Counted from the stretch's first letter, positions 32,991 to 42,867 are shown. The stretch: 64,000 nucleotides of DNA from an uncultured Oscillospiraceae bacterium (GCA_934589155.1 CAKTNP010000004.1:1-64000); one strand, 5' to 3'. The notes: a model not told the origin generated them from the sequence alone. Numbers and translations are program-made.

Positions 32991-35145
32991 CTTCAGTCCC
33001 CCTTCTGCTCCTCATTCTGGCGATCCGGTCTTGAATGACCTTGGGCGGATCGATCTTCGGCGCATCCGGATGGAGCAGCCAGGTCGCCGCGTAGTGGGTA
33101 TCGCTGATCTTGAACATAGGCGGCTGCCGCTCAAAATCGATCTTCATGGCGTACTTGTTCCGGGGGGCAAAGGCGTCGCCCACCGGCGGGTAGATCATGT
33201 TGGGCGGGGTGCCGGGAATGGCCTCCAGCTTTTCGTTGGTGTCCAGATCCGGCATAGAGGACATGAGGGCCCAGGTGTAGGGATGGGCCGCGTGATAGAA
33301 GATGTCCTCGGAGGTGCCGTATTCCACGATCTTACCGGCGTACATCACCGCCACCCGGTCGGCCATGTTGGCCACAACGCCCAGGTCGTGGGTGATGAAG
33401 ATAACGGAGAGCTGACGCTCCCGCTTCAGCTTATTGATGAGCTCCAGGATCTGGCTCTGAATGGTCACGTCCAGAGCGGTGGTGGGCTCGTCGCAGATCA
33501 GAATATCGGGGTTGGCCGCCAGGGCAATGGCGATGACGATACGCTGCCGCATGCCGCCGGAGAACTCGAAGGGGTACTGGTTGTACCGCTTGTGGGGCTC
33601 CGCAATGCCCACCTCGTCCATGAGCTTAATGGCCCGGCGCTTGGCAACCCGGCGGGTCACCTTGTCCACCACGCCGGAGGCGTTCTCCTTGAAGAAGTCC
33701 ACCAGCTCGATGGTCTGGGCCTGATAATTCCGCTGGCTCCGGCCGCCCAGCACGTGGCGGTAGTGGTCCATGAGCCGGTCGATCAGGTGAGCGATGTTCT
33801 CCTTCACCAGGTCCAGGTCGATGACCGCGGCGGCGGCCACCTGCCAGTCCGGGGTCTTGCCCTTGGCCATCTGCTTGTCGTACTTGGCCTTGTCCTTTTC
33901 ATAGACCTTCATGGCCCTGGCGTTGGTATGAATGGCAGAGAAGTATGTGTCCAGCTCACTCTTCAGGCTGGAGGGGAAGGTGCCGGTCAGGCTGTCCTTC
34001 CGAATGTTCAGAGGATCCACCGTGGCGTTCACGGCGGTGACCAGAGCCTTATAAGTGGCGTAGCACTCCTTCTTGTCCAGCTTCTCCTTGGCGTAGACCG
34101 CCTTGGCGGCCTCCAGGGCCTCAATGGCCTTTTCCAGATTGGCGTAGGACTGGTTGGCGGTGTACTCCAGGCCGGCCTTGGCGTTGTCGATGAACTTCTC
34201 CATGAAGTTCTCGTTCAGGTAATCCAGCAGGAACTTGTCCAGCTCGTTCACGGGCATATCGGGCAGTTCCTTGCCGCTGAAGGTCAGGTAGTAGCCCATG
34301 CGGAAGAAGTTGGGCGCCTGCTTGTGGACAGCCTTCCGGAGGATCTCCCGGATCTCCCGCATGTTCTTCAGCAGGTCCTCATACTCCTGGTTCTTCTTGG
34401 ACTGCTTCCACAGGCCCTTCAGATCCCCGGCCAGAGTCTTGATCCGGGCGGCGTCGTCCTTTACCACGTACTCGTTGACGGAGGCCGCAGCCTGGGTGGC
34501 CACGTCGTTGATCCGATCGGTCACGTCCTTGGTGGAGTGCTTCTCCAGTTCAAAGATCAGATCGTCCAGATCATCCAGGGCCTCCACAGCCGCCTCATGG
34601 GCGGTGTTGTAGGCGGATTCCAGTTCAATGTGCTTGAACTCGAACTTGTCAAAATTCTTGCACATGGCGGTGAGCTCCGCGGCCTTGGCGGAATCATTGG
34701 GGGCCAGGGCCTGGATCATGGCGTTGTTCAGGCTTTTCAGAGTGGTGTTGAAATTGTTCCGGCTCTCCCGCTGCCGGGCCTTGCCCTTCAGGAGCATGGC
34801 CTCGGTGAGCTGTTTGCCGATCTTCACGATGGGGTCCAGGCTGGACATGGGGTCTTGGAAGATCATGGCGATCTTGTCGCCCCGGATCTTGTGGAAGTCC
34901 TCCTCGGAGATCTTCAGCAGGTCCTTGCCGTCATAGATAATCTCGCCGGACTCGGTGATGGCGTTGTTGGCCTGAATACCCAGAATGGCCTTGGAGGTCA
35001 CGGACTTGCCGGAACCGGACTCGCCCACGATGGCCAGGGTCTCGCCCTTGGCCAGGTCGAAGTCAATGCCCCGGACCGCCTGGACCTTGCCGTTGGCCGT
35101 GCGGAAGGAGATCCGCAGATTACGTACTTGCAGCTTCGTTTCCAT
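32980..35145 (-). CDS. oppD: Oligopeptide ABC transporter ATP-binding protein (OppD-like) with about 375-residue insertion
   Basis: The second Opp ATPase. Walker A GESGSGKS (41-48), Q-loop Q97, signature FSGGMRQR (528-535), Walker B ILICDEP (548-554), H586, and the C-terminal oligopeptide region are all conserved. At 721 residues it is more than twice the usual 330-350: about 375 residues (123-500, bases 33646-34779) are inserted between the Q-loop and the signature, within the helical subdomain that touches the permeases. The insert is helix-rich, with few Pro, and I recognise no domain in it. No frameshift or stop interrupts it, and codon use looks like its neighbours. It starts one base into the oppC stop (TAATG). 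Confidence 0.92.
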   Translation of the reverse strand: METKLQVRNLRISFRTANGKVQAVRGIDFDLAKGETLAIVGESGSGKSVTSKAILGIQANNAITESGEIIYDGKDLLKISEEDFHKIRGDKIAMIFQDPMSSLDPIVKIGKQLTEAMLLKGKARQRESRNNFNTTLKSLNNAMIQALAPNDSAKAAELTAMCKNFDKFEFKHIELESAYNTAHEAAVEALDDLDDLIFELEKHSTKDVTDRINDVATQAAASVNEYVVKDDAARIKTLAGDLKGLWKQSKKNQEYEDLLKNMREIREILRKAVHKQAPNFFRMGYYLTFSGKELPDMPVNELDKFLLDYLNENFMEKFIDNAKAGLEYTANQSYANLEKAIEALEAAKAVYAKEKLDKKECYATYKALVTAVNATVDPLNIRKDSLTGTFPSSLKSELDTYFSAIHTNARAMKVYEKDKAKYDKQMAKGKTPDWQVAAAAVIDLDLVKENIAHLIDRLMDHYRHVLGGRSQRNYQAQTIELVDFFKENASGVVDKVTRRVAKRRAIKLMDEVGIAEPHKRYNQYPFEFSGGMRQRIVIAIALAANPDILICDEPTTALDVTIQSQILELINKLKRERQLSVIFITHDLGVVANMADRVAVMYAGKIVEYGTSEDIFYHAAHPYTWALMSSMPDLDTNEKLEAIPGTPPNMIYPPVGDAFAPRNKYAMKIDFERQPPMFKISDTHYAATWLLHPDAPKIDPPKVIQDRIARMRSRRGTEDGQ

Positions 35146-36680
35146 TAGCCTTCCTCCCCTCTGGTGGTCGGGTTGAATGCATCCCGCAGACCGTTGCCGA
35201 ACAGGTTAAAGGAAATCATCAACAGGCTGATGAACAGGCTGGGCCACAGCAGGGTGTGGGGTGCGCTGGTGACGGCGGCATTGCCTTGGCTCAGCAGAGT
35301 ACCGATGGTGGTACCGGCGAAGCTGGACAGATCCACAATACCCAGGTAGGTGATGGTGGTCTCGGACCGAATCACATTGGGGATCACCAGAGCGCAGCTG
35401 GTGATGATGGTGCCGATGGCGTTGGGGAAAATATGCTTGAACATAAGCCGTCCGTCGGAGGCGCCCAGGGTCCGGGCCGCCATGACGAATTCCTGACCCT
35501 TGAACCGGTAGAACTGCTTCCGGGTCAGGGCAGCCATGCTGATCCAGCCCGTCAGCACAAAGGCGAAGAGGAACGATGGCACAATGCCCACCTTCTGGGC
35601 CAGGTGCAGCTGGAACAGGGTGATGACCACCACAAAGGGCAGGCCGGAAAGAATGTCGGAAATACGATCCATGACCATATCGATGCGGCCGCCGTAGTAG
35701 CCCTGAATGGCGCCGTAGATGGCGCCGATGGTCAGGTTGATGGCGGAGACCACGATGGCAAAGATCAGGGAGAACCTGGCGCCGATGCCGATGGCGCAGA
35801 ACAGATCCTGGCCCATGGCATTGGTGCCGAAGATGTAGCTGGGCTCATGACCGTTGATATACTGATAGTAGTTGTAGTAGCAGACACGGGCCTGGACGGA
35901 GCCGGACTTCCGCACGGAGTAAATGTAGGAACCGTCGTCACCCTCGATCCGCAGAGAATCATAGGGCGCGCCCTCGATCTCCTTCTTGGTGGAGTACATG
36001 GGGGTGAAGTTGCCGTCCTTGTCCAGGACCGCAGCGCCCTTGGAATCCACCTCATACCAGATATTGGGCTGGTCGGTGATGCCGTTGATGGCTTCCGGCT
36101 CCACATAGGGATAAATGACCTGAATGCCGGTATCTTTCTGCCAGGCCTGGATCTTCTCGAACTCGGCGTAGGAGAACACGCGGTACACCACGCCCAGCTC
36201 ATAATACCGGTTGATCTTCAGATCATAGGTGGAGCGCTCCACCATCTTGCCCCGGTACTTGACCAGGGTCACGTTTTCCTTGGCGATCCCCAGGACGGGA
36301 TCCAGGCCGGTCTCCTGGGCGATGGCCTTCCAGGCGTTCATGGACGCCTCGTTCTGGCTGGCGTGGATCTTCTCGCCGTCCATAATGCCGATGTTCAGTT
36401 TGGCGATCTCGGGCACGTAGGAGGGATAGTTGATGTAGAGCTTATCCTTGTCCTGAATGGTGTAGGGGGACAGAGAGGGGGCCAACAGAGCGAAGATCAC
36501 CAGGAACAGCAGGATCCACGCGGCCACCACGGAGGACTTGTTCCTGGAGAACCGCCGCAGAGCGTCCTGGAAGAAGCTGTGGGACTTGGTCTCCAGCTTG
36601 TTGTCGTGCAGGTGGGCGTCCTTCTGCACGAACTCGAATTCTTCGGGAGCGATGTGCTCGAATTTCATCTCTTTCCTCAT
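35145..36680 (-). CDS. oppC: Oligopeptide ABC transporter permease (OppC-like) with extra extracellular domain
   Basis: An integral membrane permease. After a cytoplasmic N-terminus of about 50 residues comes a membrane helix (51-70), then an enlarged extracytoplasmic segment of about 200 residues (78-280) before the family motif FGTNAMGQDLF (284-294), and five more membrane helices with the EAA-type loop (AARTLGASDGRLMFKHIFPNAIG). Usual OppC is about 300 residues; this has 511. The added segment is rich in Tyr and mixed polar residues and would sit near the substrate-binding lipoprotein. It overlaps oppB by four bases. Confidence 0.92.
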   Translation of the reverse strand: MRKEMKFEHIAPEEFEFVQKDAHLHDNKLETKSHSFFQDALRRFSRNKSSVVAAWILLFLVIFALLAPSLSPYTIQDKDKLYINYPSYVPEIAKLNIGIMDGEKIHASQNEASMNAWKAIAQETGLDPVLGIAKENVTLVKYRGKMVERSTYDLKINRYYELGVVYRVFSYAEFEKIQAWQKDTGIQVIYPYVEPEAINGITDQPNIWYEVDSKGAAVLDKDGNFTPMYSTKKEIEGAPYDSLRIEGDDGSYIYSVRKSGSVQARVCYYNYYQYINGHEPSYIFGTNAMGQDLFCAIGIGARFSLIFAIVVSAINLTIGAIYGAIQGYYGGRIDMVMDRISDILSGLPFVVVITLFQLHLAQKVGIVPSFLFAFVLTGWISMAALTRKQFYRFKGQEFVMAARTLGASDGRLMFKHIFPNAIGTIITSCALVIPNVIRSETTITYLGIVDLSSFAGTTIGTLLSQGNAAVTSAPHTLLWPSLFISLLMISFNLFGNGLRDAFNPTTRGEEG

Positions 36681-37630
36681 TTCTTCGACCCCATTCTGAT
36701 ACGCGGATCAATAAAGCCGTAGCTGATATCGACCACAAGGTTGGCAGCCAGTCCCACCGCCGTATAGAAGCAGGTGGTCAGCATGAAGATCGGGTAGTCC
36801 TGGGCGTTGATGGCGTCAATGGTCAGACGGCCCACACCGGGGATGGAGAAGATCCGCTCAATGATCAGGCTGCCGCCCAGAATACCGATGAATTCACCGA
36901 TGATGGCGGGGACCACCACCACGAAGCAGTTCCGCAAGGCATGTCGGACAGTGGCCTGGGTCCGGGTCAGACCCTTGGTCCGGGCCAGGAGCATGAACTC
37001 GGAGGTCAGCACCTCGGTCAGCTCCGCGCGGGTGGTACGGGTAAATCCGGCAATGGTGCCGAAGCCCAGAGCCATGACGGCCGGCAGCATGCTGACAAAC
37101 ATGGAGGGACTGAACCAGTCCGTGCCGGATTTCATCAGGAACGGCAGCCAGCCCAGCTTGTAGCTGAACAAATACTGAATGATGAAGGCGTACACAAAGG
37201 AGGGCACCGAAATGACCACCATAGTCAGCGTGGAGATCAGATAGTCTATCCAAGTGTTCTTCTTCAGGGCGGCAAAAACGCCCAGGCCGATGCCGATAGG
37301 GATACTGAACAGAATGGAATACAAGTTCACGATCACCGTGGCCGGCAGCCGCTGGGTGAAAATCTGTACCACGTCCCGGCCAAAGAACAGCTTGTCGCTG
37401 ATACCCCAGTCAAATTTGGTCACAATATCCCGCAGGAATATTCCAAACTGCGTCATATAGGGTTTATTGTAACCCATTGCCTCTCGCCGGGCCTCCACGA
37501 TAGCGGTGTGGGGATCGCCCAGAGGAAGCTGTACCGGGGGCAACATCCGGATCAGCACAAAGCACATGAGGGTGATGATCAAGAACACCAGGATCATGTA
37601 CAGGATTCTTTGGAACGTGTATTTCAGCAT
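36677..37630 (-). CDS. oppB: Oligopeptide ABC transporter permease (OppB-like)
   Basis: A permease of normal size (317 residues) with six membrane helices: one at 10-28, then five after the extracellular loop, and the conserved cytoplasmic loop LLARTKGLTRTQATVRHALRN that docks to the ATPase. The C-terminal DPRIRMGSKK fits the family. ACAGGAGGATGGCAA lies upstream of the ATG. First gene after the oppA-oppB spacer; unlike OppA, OppC, OppD and OppF it shows no extra domain. Confidence 0.94.
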   Translation of the reverse strand: MLKYTFQRILYMILVFLIITLMCFVLIRMLPPVQLPLGDPHTAIVEARREAMGYNKPYMTQFGIFLRDIVTKFDWGISDKLFFGRDVVQIFTQRLPATVIVNLYSILFSIPIGIGLGVFAALKKNTWIDYLISTLTMVVISVPSFVYAFIIQYLFSYKLGWLPFLMKSGTDWFSPSMFVSMLPAVMALGFGTIAGFTRTTRAELTEVLTSEFMLLARTKGLTRTQATVRHALRNCFVVVVPAIIGEFIGILGGSLIIERIFSIPGVGRLTIDAINAQDYPIFMLTTCFYTAVGLAANLVVDISYGFIDPRIRMGSKK

Positions 37631-37920
37631 TTGCCATCCTCCTGTCAGAGTTTCTGTATTTGCAGGGGTCTTTCTGTCTCACAGAAAATGGGCTCGGCGA
37701 TTCCGATAAGGGATCGCTCAGTCCGTTCGCTGTAGATCTCATGCGTTTTCCCGAAAAACAAGAAATCGGCAGGGGCGCACAGCACCTCCGCCTGGGTACG
37801 TTTCCCGGGATTTTCCGCATCTTGGGGCCTGAGCCCAGTATGCGCAATGGTAGCAGGGGCGCATGGCGCCCCCGCTACTCTTGTTTCGCGAAGCGATGCT
37901 ATCAAGGCTGCGTTATGAAC
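37631..37920. other. oppA-oppB spacer
   Basis: About 290 bases without a gene. It contains the 37850-37878 hairpin repeat near oppA and the oppB ribosome binding site; no clear promoter is seen. It probably reduces, rather than stops, transcription into oppB-F. Confidence 0.5.
37850..37878 (-). repeat. GTAGC-type hairpin in the oppA-oppB spacer
   Basis: GTAGCAGGGGCGC (37850-37862) pairs with 37866-37878; the one mismatch is a G-U pair in the minus-strand RNA. It resembles the GTAGGGGC repeat at 28187-28216. It lies about 40 bases after the oppA stop and has no T run, as expected for a stabilising or attenuating hairpin within an operon. Confidence 0.6.
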
Positions 37921-40482
37921 TTAGTAGCTCAGCTCGCCGCCCTGCTCGGCCACATAGGAGTTCCACTCAGCATCGTTGTAGTTGTACTTCAGGTAAGCCA
38001 GTCCGCCGTAGCTGAGGACGGGGTTGAACTCGTCAACAACGTAGTAGGCCTTCTGGGTCAGCAGGAAGATGGAACCATCCTGCAGCATGGGCAGGTAGTC
38101 GTAGGTCTCCAGGACCTTGCCCTCGATGCCGGCCATGATGCTCAGACGGGTCTCGACATCAGCCTGGCCCTCGCCGAAGTTGTAGTCCACGCCGCCCTCG
38201 TTAACGGTAGCGCCGTTCAGAGCATCGGACCACTTGTGGATGTTCATGGTGACCTCGGTGGCAGTGCCGTTCACAGGCACGGTCAGGGTCATGTCGACGG
38301 AGTCAGCGTTGAACCAGGAAGCGTCGTACTGGTAAGCGGGGTTGACGTACAGGTCGGTCAGGCTGAAGGGGTTCATCTTGGAACCGGTCCAGCCGGCCAG
38401 CACGGTGTCGGACAGGCCGTTCTTGATCTTGGTGTTCCAGTCGTTGCCGTAAGGAGCGGACTTCACGAACTTCACCTTGCCGTCGAAGGGAGTGCCGGCA
38501 GTGACCTCAGCCATCTTCTCGTTGAGGTAGTCGATGGTCTTGGTCATGAAGTCGGAGTCAGCGGACATGCAGTACTCGATGGTCACGGTCTGATCGGAGA
38601 CGCCGTCTTTATCGTTGTCGGTGATGTAGCCGGCAGCAAGGGCCTCGTCAAAGGCCTGCTTGTACAGCTCCTTGGCAGCCTCGGGATCGTAACCGGTGAT
38701 GGAGGCAACAGCCTCATCCAGGTTGGCATACTTGCTGGTGTCCACAGAGTAGAAGTCGCACAGGACCTGCTTGGCCTGATCGGTGCTGCGGTAGGTAGCG
38801 CCGGTCTCGGGATCGTAGATGTAGGTGTTGCCGATGATGCCGTAGCCGCCGGAACGGGCGGGGGAGATGGTAGCCGCGAACAGCTCCTTATCGTAGGTCA
38901 CGGCCACAGCCTTCCGGAAGGACAGCAGGGTCATGGTCTGCAGATCGGTAGTGGTCTGATCGAAGTCGGCGGCAGCCTCACGGTTGTTGATGGCGTCCTT
39001 GTAGCCGTTCAGGATCAGGAAGAACACGGTCTCCTTGGGGAGGGTGTGAGCGTACTCGGACTGACGATAGGTGGTCATGTCGTCAGCGGTCAGACCGTAA
39101 GACATCAGCTGACCCTTCAGGAACATCATCTTCGCGGTAGCGGACTCTTCCACGACCTGGCAGTCGATGACGTCGGTAGCATACATCTGATAGGTCTCAC
39201 CGTCGGTGGGATCCACATACTGGTGCTGGCCGTCGGTGTAGCCGTACCAGTTCTCGTTCCGAACCAGCTGCAGAGCCTTGCCGGACTGATAGGAAGCCAG
39301 CTTGTAGGGGCCGTAGGAAGCGGAGGTCTCCACGCTGGAGCAGTAGTTGGTGGTCTTCAGGCCGTTGGTCTCGGTGATACCGGCGTCATACAGGTCGGTC
39401 TTCACCAGCCAGTTGGAGGTCAGGGAGTAGTAGAGGTTGAAGCCGGACAGAGCCTTGGCCAGAACCAGGGTGATCTGGTAGTCGCCGGACTTGTACAGGC
39501 CAACATTCTCCCAGGGGAACTCGGCCCACTCCTCAGCGTACACCAGGTAAGCGGGGATGGTGGAGCCGTCGGTCTCGCCCCAGGCCTCGTTGCCGGTGAT
39601 GGTGGTGGTCAGGGCGTCCAGGGTCTCCTCGGTCAGGGGAGTCACGCCGTCGTCGGTCATGTTGTCCACCAGGGTCTGATATTTGCTGGTGTCAAAGTAC
39701 TGATCGCCGTAGTTGTCAACATAGTCCTTCAGAGCATCGCCGCTCAACTGGTCGATGCCGATGGTCATGGCGACATAGACCTTCTTGCCATCGGGGGTCA
39801 CATACTGGCCGTTGTCGTCCTTGGTCAGGTCGGCAACCGCGTTCTGCAGAGTCTCATAGGTGGTGGTGCCGCCCTTGGAATAGGCCTCGGCGCCGGCCAC
39901 GCACATGGTCTGCGCGTAGTAGTCGGTAGCACGGTAGTTCATCATGGCCGGATCCAGCAGACGCTTCATGGACTCGACGTAGTCATCAGCGGTGATGGGG
40001 GTGCCGTCGTCCCAGGTAGCGTTCTGGTTCAGGTCGATGGTGTAAGCGTAGCCGGAGGTAGCGCTCTCGGGGATGCCGAACTCAGGATGATCGGCCTTGA
40101 CCTGCTCGGTCACATCAACGGGATCGCCGGCAGCCATCTCAGGAACAATGGCGTATCCGGTGTAGGGCTCCTCAGTGTTGCCCTCTGCATCGGTAACGGG
40201 ATGCAGCTCATCGTTGAAGAAGAAGTTGTACAGACCGGGACGCAGGTACTCGGTCAGGTAGTCGTCGTCGTTGGTCTCGTAGGTGTGGGGGTTCCAGTTG
40301 GTGGTCAGCACGCTAACGTAGTCGTTGTAGGTGTAGGTGCTGTCGCCGGTGTTGGCCGGCTCGGTGGTGCTGCCGGTGGACTCGGTGTTAGCCGTGGTGT
40401 TATTCGCAGGAGTCTTAGAGCAGCCAGCGAACACAGAGACGACCATCAGCACAGCCAGAAGCAGCGCAAGTGTCTTCTTCAT
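37921..40482 (-). CDS. oppA: Oligopeptide-binding lipoprotein (OppA-like, family 5 substrate-binding protein)
   Basis: A secreted lipoprotein that captures peptides for the transporter. The signal peptide ends in the lipobox VFAGC, with lipid attachment at C21; a Thr/Asn-rich linker follows. The SBP family 5 fold is seen in YTIDLNQNATWDDGTPITADDYVESMKRLLDP, in the ASYGPYKLASYQSGKALQLVRNENWYG region and in TMTLLSFRKAVAVTYDKELF. At 853 residues it is clearly longer than the usual 540-650, in line with enlarged OppC and OppD. AAGGAGG lies before the ATG. Acidic overall, with very few Lys clusters. A spacer with a hairpin separates it from oppB, a common way to make more binding protein than permease. 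Confidence 0.93.
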   Translation of the reverse strand: MKKTLALLLAVLMVVSVFAGCSKTPANNTTANTESTGSTTEPANTGDSTYTYNDYVSVLTTNWNPHTYETNDDDYLTEYLRPGLYNFFFNDELHPVTDAEGNTEEPYTGYAIVPEMAAGDPVDVTEQVKADHPEFGIPESATSGYAYTIDLNQNATWDDGTPITADDYVESMKRLLDPAMMNYRATDYYAQTMCVAGAEAYSKGGTTTYETLQNAVADLTKDDNGQYVTPDGKKVYVAMTIGIDQLSGDALKDYVDNYGDQYFDTSKYQTLVDNMTDDGVTPLTEETLDALTTTITGNEAWGETDGSTIPAYLVYAEEWAEFPWENVGLYKSGDYQITLVLAKALSGFNLYYSLTSNWLVKTDLYDAGITETNGLKTTNYCSSVETSASYGPYKLASYQSGKALQLVRNENWYGYTDGQHQYVDPTDGETYQMYATDVIDCQVVEESATAKMMFLKGQLMSYGLTADDMTTYRQSEYAHTLPKETVFFLILNGYKDAINNREAAADFDQTTTDLQTMTLLSFRKAVAVTYDKELFAATISPARSGGYGIIGNTYIYDPETGATYRSTDQAKQVLCDFYSVDTSKYANLDEAVASITGYDPEAAKELYKQAFDEALAAGYITDNDKDGVSDQTVTIEYCMSADSDFMTKTIDYLNEKMAEVTAGTPFDGKVKFVKSAPYGNDWNTKIKNGLSDTVLAGWTGSKMNPFSLTDLYVNPAYQYDASWFNADSVDMTLTVPVNGTATEVTMNIHKWSDALNGATVNEGGVDYNFGEGQADVETRLSIMAGIEGKVLETYDYLPMLQDGSIFLLTQKAYYVVDEFNPVLSYGGLAYLKYNYNDAEWNSYVAEQGGELSY

Positions 40483-40914
40483 TTTCGTTCCTCCTTATAT
40501 ATTCCTATGATCACGGGCCTTAGGTCCGAAACATAGTCTTAGGTAGGCCCGGCGGGGCGGGGCTCCTGAAAATCCCGATTCCCTCCCGAGTTTCATCTAT
40601 TTTAGCACAGAAATTCCGTTGATTTCAAGACCTTTTTTGCACTATTTTGATTTATATTGCATTTGAACAAAATCCCTCCCGGCAAACCCGGCGATTTTTG
40701 TTCATCTGTAACAGTTTCTTCACAATCTGTGCCCCATTGGCGTACAGGTGTCCCCTATCCGACCCATTTTCGGCCTTTCCTCACCCATTTCAAAACCATT
40801 TTTTCGGCTTTTGTCCGCACTGTATAGACACACCGTTTTCCCATATATACAAAATGAATGTTTGCACGAATTCACTTGCACATTTTTCTTTCAATTGTCT
40901 CAAAACGGGCGGAA
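40483..40914. other. Long A/T-rich upstream region of oppA
   Basis: More than 400 bases without a gene. It holds the oppA promoter near its left end; the rest (about 40640-40910) is A/T-rich, with several short palindromes and A-tracts, and could carry regulator sites. I see no RNA gene or small reading frame I would support. Confidence 0.5.
40599..40628 (-). promoter_or_regulatory. Promoter of oppA
   Basis: Minus-strand TTGAAA (40623-40628), 18-base spacer, TAAAAT (40599-40604), about 115 bases before the start codon. Confidence 0.6.
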
Positions 40915-40948
40915 ATAAAAAGTCTCCCGGACGCTGCCGTCCGGGAGA
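40915..40948 (-). terminator. Terminator of typA
   Basis: TCTCCCGGACG (40923-40933) pairs perfectly with CGTCCGGGAGA (40938-40948), followed on the minus strand by CTTTTTATTTC. Confidence 0.92.
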
Positions 40949-40960
40949 GGGAATTATGGC

Positions 40961-42787
40961 TCAATTGCCCCGTTTTTTCATGACCTGGCGCATCCGCTCG
41001 GAGTGGTCCAGGATCCGCTTCCGGATCCGCAGGCTCTTGGGGGTGCATTCCAGCAGTTCGTCGTCTGCCAGGAACTCCAGGCATTGCTCTAGGGAGAAGA
41101 TCCTGGGCGTGGTCAGCCGCAGGGCCTCGTCAGAACCGGCGGCCCGCATGTTGGTCAGCTGCTTCTTCTTGCAGACGTTGACGGTCATATCCTCATTCCG
41201 GCTGCAGATGCCCACCACCATGCCGGCGTAGACCGGCGTGCCGGGTCCGATGAACAGGGCGCCCCGGTCCTGGGCGTTGAACAGGCCGTAGGAGCAGGCC
41301 TCGCCGGTCTCAAAGGCCACCAGGGACCCGGTGAGCCGCCGCTCGATCTCGCCCTTCATGGGGGCGTAGGAATCCAGCACGGAGGACATGATGCCCTCGC
41401 CCCGGGTGTCGGTCAAAAACTCGTTCCGGTAGCCAAACAGGCCCCGGGAGGGGACCAAAAACTCCAGGCGATAGCGGCTGCCCATGGGGGTCATGGACAC
41501 CAGGTCGCCCTTCCGGCGGCCCATTTTCTCAATGACGGAGCCCATGGATTCCTCGGGCACGTCGGCCACCATCCGCTCGATAGGCTCGCACTTGACCCCG
41601 TCGATCTCCTTTGTCAGCACATGGGGCGTGGATACGGCAAACTCATAGCCTTCCCGGCGCATGGTCTCCATGAGGATGGACAGGTGCATTTCGCCCCGGC
41701 CCGCCACGTTGAAGGAGTCGGTACCCACCTCGGTAACGTGGAGGGACACGTCCTTCAGCAATTCCTTTTCCAGCCGATCCCGCAGGTTCCGGCTGGTGAC
41801 AAACTTGCCCTCCCGTCCGGCAAAGGGGCTGTCGTTGACGGAGAAGGTCATTTCAATGGTGGGGTCGGAGATCTTCACGAAGGGCAGGGGCTCCACCGCC
41901 TCGGGGGCGCAGATGGTCCGGCCGATGGTGATGTCCGCCATACCGGACAGGGCCACGATCTCACCGGCGGAGGCCTCGGTGACGGGCACCCGGTTCAGGC
42001 CGTCGAACTCGTACAAGGAGACGATCTTGGCCCTTTCCTTCATGTCGGGGTCGTGATAGTCGCAGATCACCACGTCCTGGTTCTGGCGAATGGTGCCCCG
42101 CTCAATGCGGCCGATGGCGATCCGGCCCACATACTCATTATAATCGATGGAGGACACCAGCATCTGCAAGGGCGCCTCGGTATCCCCCTCCGGTGCGGGG
42201 ATATAGTTCACGATGGTGTCGAACAGAGGCGTCAGATCCGTGCCCTCCACATCGGGGCTGTAAGAGGCGATGCCCCGCCGGGCGGAACAGAACAGGGTGG
42301 GGGACTCGAACTGCTCGTCGGTGGCGTTCAGATCCAGCAGCAGCTCCAGCACCTCGTCCATGACCTCATGGACCCGGGCGTCGGGCCGGTCGATCTTGTT
42401 GACCACCACGATGACCTTGTGGCCCAGCTCCAGGGCCTTGCCCAGGACGAACCGGGTCTGGGGCATGGGGCCCTCGGCGGCGTCCACCAGCAGGATAACG
42501 CCGTTGACCATTTTCAGAATCCGCTCCACCTCACCGCCGAAGTCGGCGTGGCCCGGAGTATCCACGATATTGATCTTGGTGCCCTTATAATGAATGGCGG
42601 TGTTCTTGGCCAGGATGGTGATGCCCCGCTCCCGCTCCAGGTCGCCGGAGTCCATGACCCGGTCCACCACTGCCTGATTTTCTCTGTAAATGCCGCCCTG
42701 CTTGAGCATCTCGTCCACCAGGGTGGTCTTGCCGTGGTCAACGTGGGCGATGATGGCGATATTGCGAATATTCTCCTGCTTCACCAT
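40961..42787 (-). CDS. typA: GTP-binding protein TypA/BipA
   Basis: A ribosome-binding translational GTPase involved in stress adaptation and ribosome assembly. The G-domain motifs are [27 protein letters not shown] and NKID; domains II and the C-terminal TypA-specific [18 protein letters not shown] block follow. 608 residues is the usual length. The ATG at 42787 has GGAAGGAG upstream. It is monocistronic with its own promoter and terminator. Confidence 0.95.
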   Translation of the reverse strand: MVKQENIRNIAIIAHVDHGKTTLVDEMLKQGGIYRENQAVVDRVMDSGDLERERGITILAKNTAIHYKGTKINIVDTPGHADFGGEVERILKMVNGVILLVDAAEGPMPQTRFVLGKALELGHKVIVVVNKIDRPDARVHEVMDEVLELLLDLNATDEQFESPTLFCSARRGIASYSPDVEGTDLTPLFDTIVNYIPAPEGDTEAPLQMLVSSIDYNEYVGRIAIGRIERGTIRQNQDVVICDYHDPDMKERAKIVSLYEFDGLNRVPVTEASAGEIVALSGMADITIGRTICAPEAVEPLPFVKISDPTIEMTFSVNDSPFAGREGKFVTSRNLRDRLEKELLKDVSLHVTEVGTDSFNVAGRGEMHLSILMETMRREGYEFAVSTPHVLTKEIDGVKCEPIERMVADVPEESMGSVIEKMGRRKGDLVSMTPMGSRYRLEFLVPSRGLFGYRNEFLTDTRGEGIMSSVLDSYAPMKGEIERRLTGSLVAFETGEACSYGLFNAQDRGALFIGPGTPVYAGMVVGICSRNEDMTVNVCKKKQLTNMRAAGSDEALRLTTPRIFSLEQCLEFLADDELLECTPKSLRIRKRILDHSERMRQVMKKRGN

Positions 42788-42838
42788 GGAACAAACTCCT
42801 TCCGTACGCTCCGAAACAAACTGATCTCACAAATGCAA

Positions 42839-42867
42839 AATATAGCACATTCAGCATTAGATTGCAA
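42839..42867 (-). promoter_or_regulatory. Promoter of typA
   Basis: Minus-strand TTGCAA (42862-42867), 17-base spacer, TATATT (42839-42844). Confidence 0.7.

Noticed and set aside
33646-34779. The OppD insert as an intein or a frameshifted gene fusion
   Set aside because: The segment lacks intein motifs (N-terminal Cys/Ser block, His-Asn end), sits away from the Walker A loop, and the frame is continuous with even codon use.
37660-40536. A 958-codon plus-strand open frame opposite oppA
   Set aside because: Val/Gly/Leu-rich shadow of oppA; the oppA lipoprotein signal, domain pattern and ribosome site are decisive for the minus strand.
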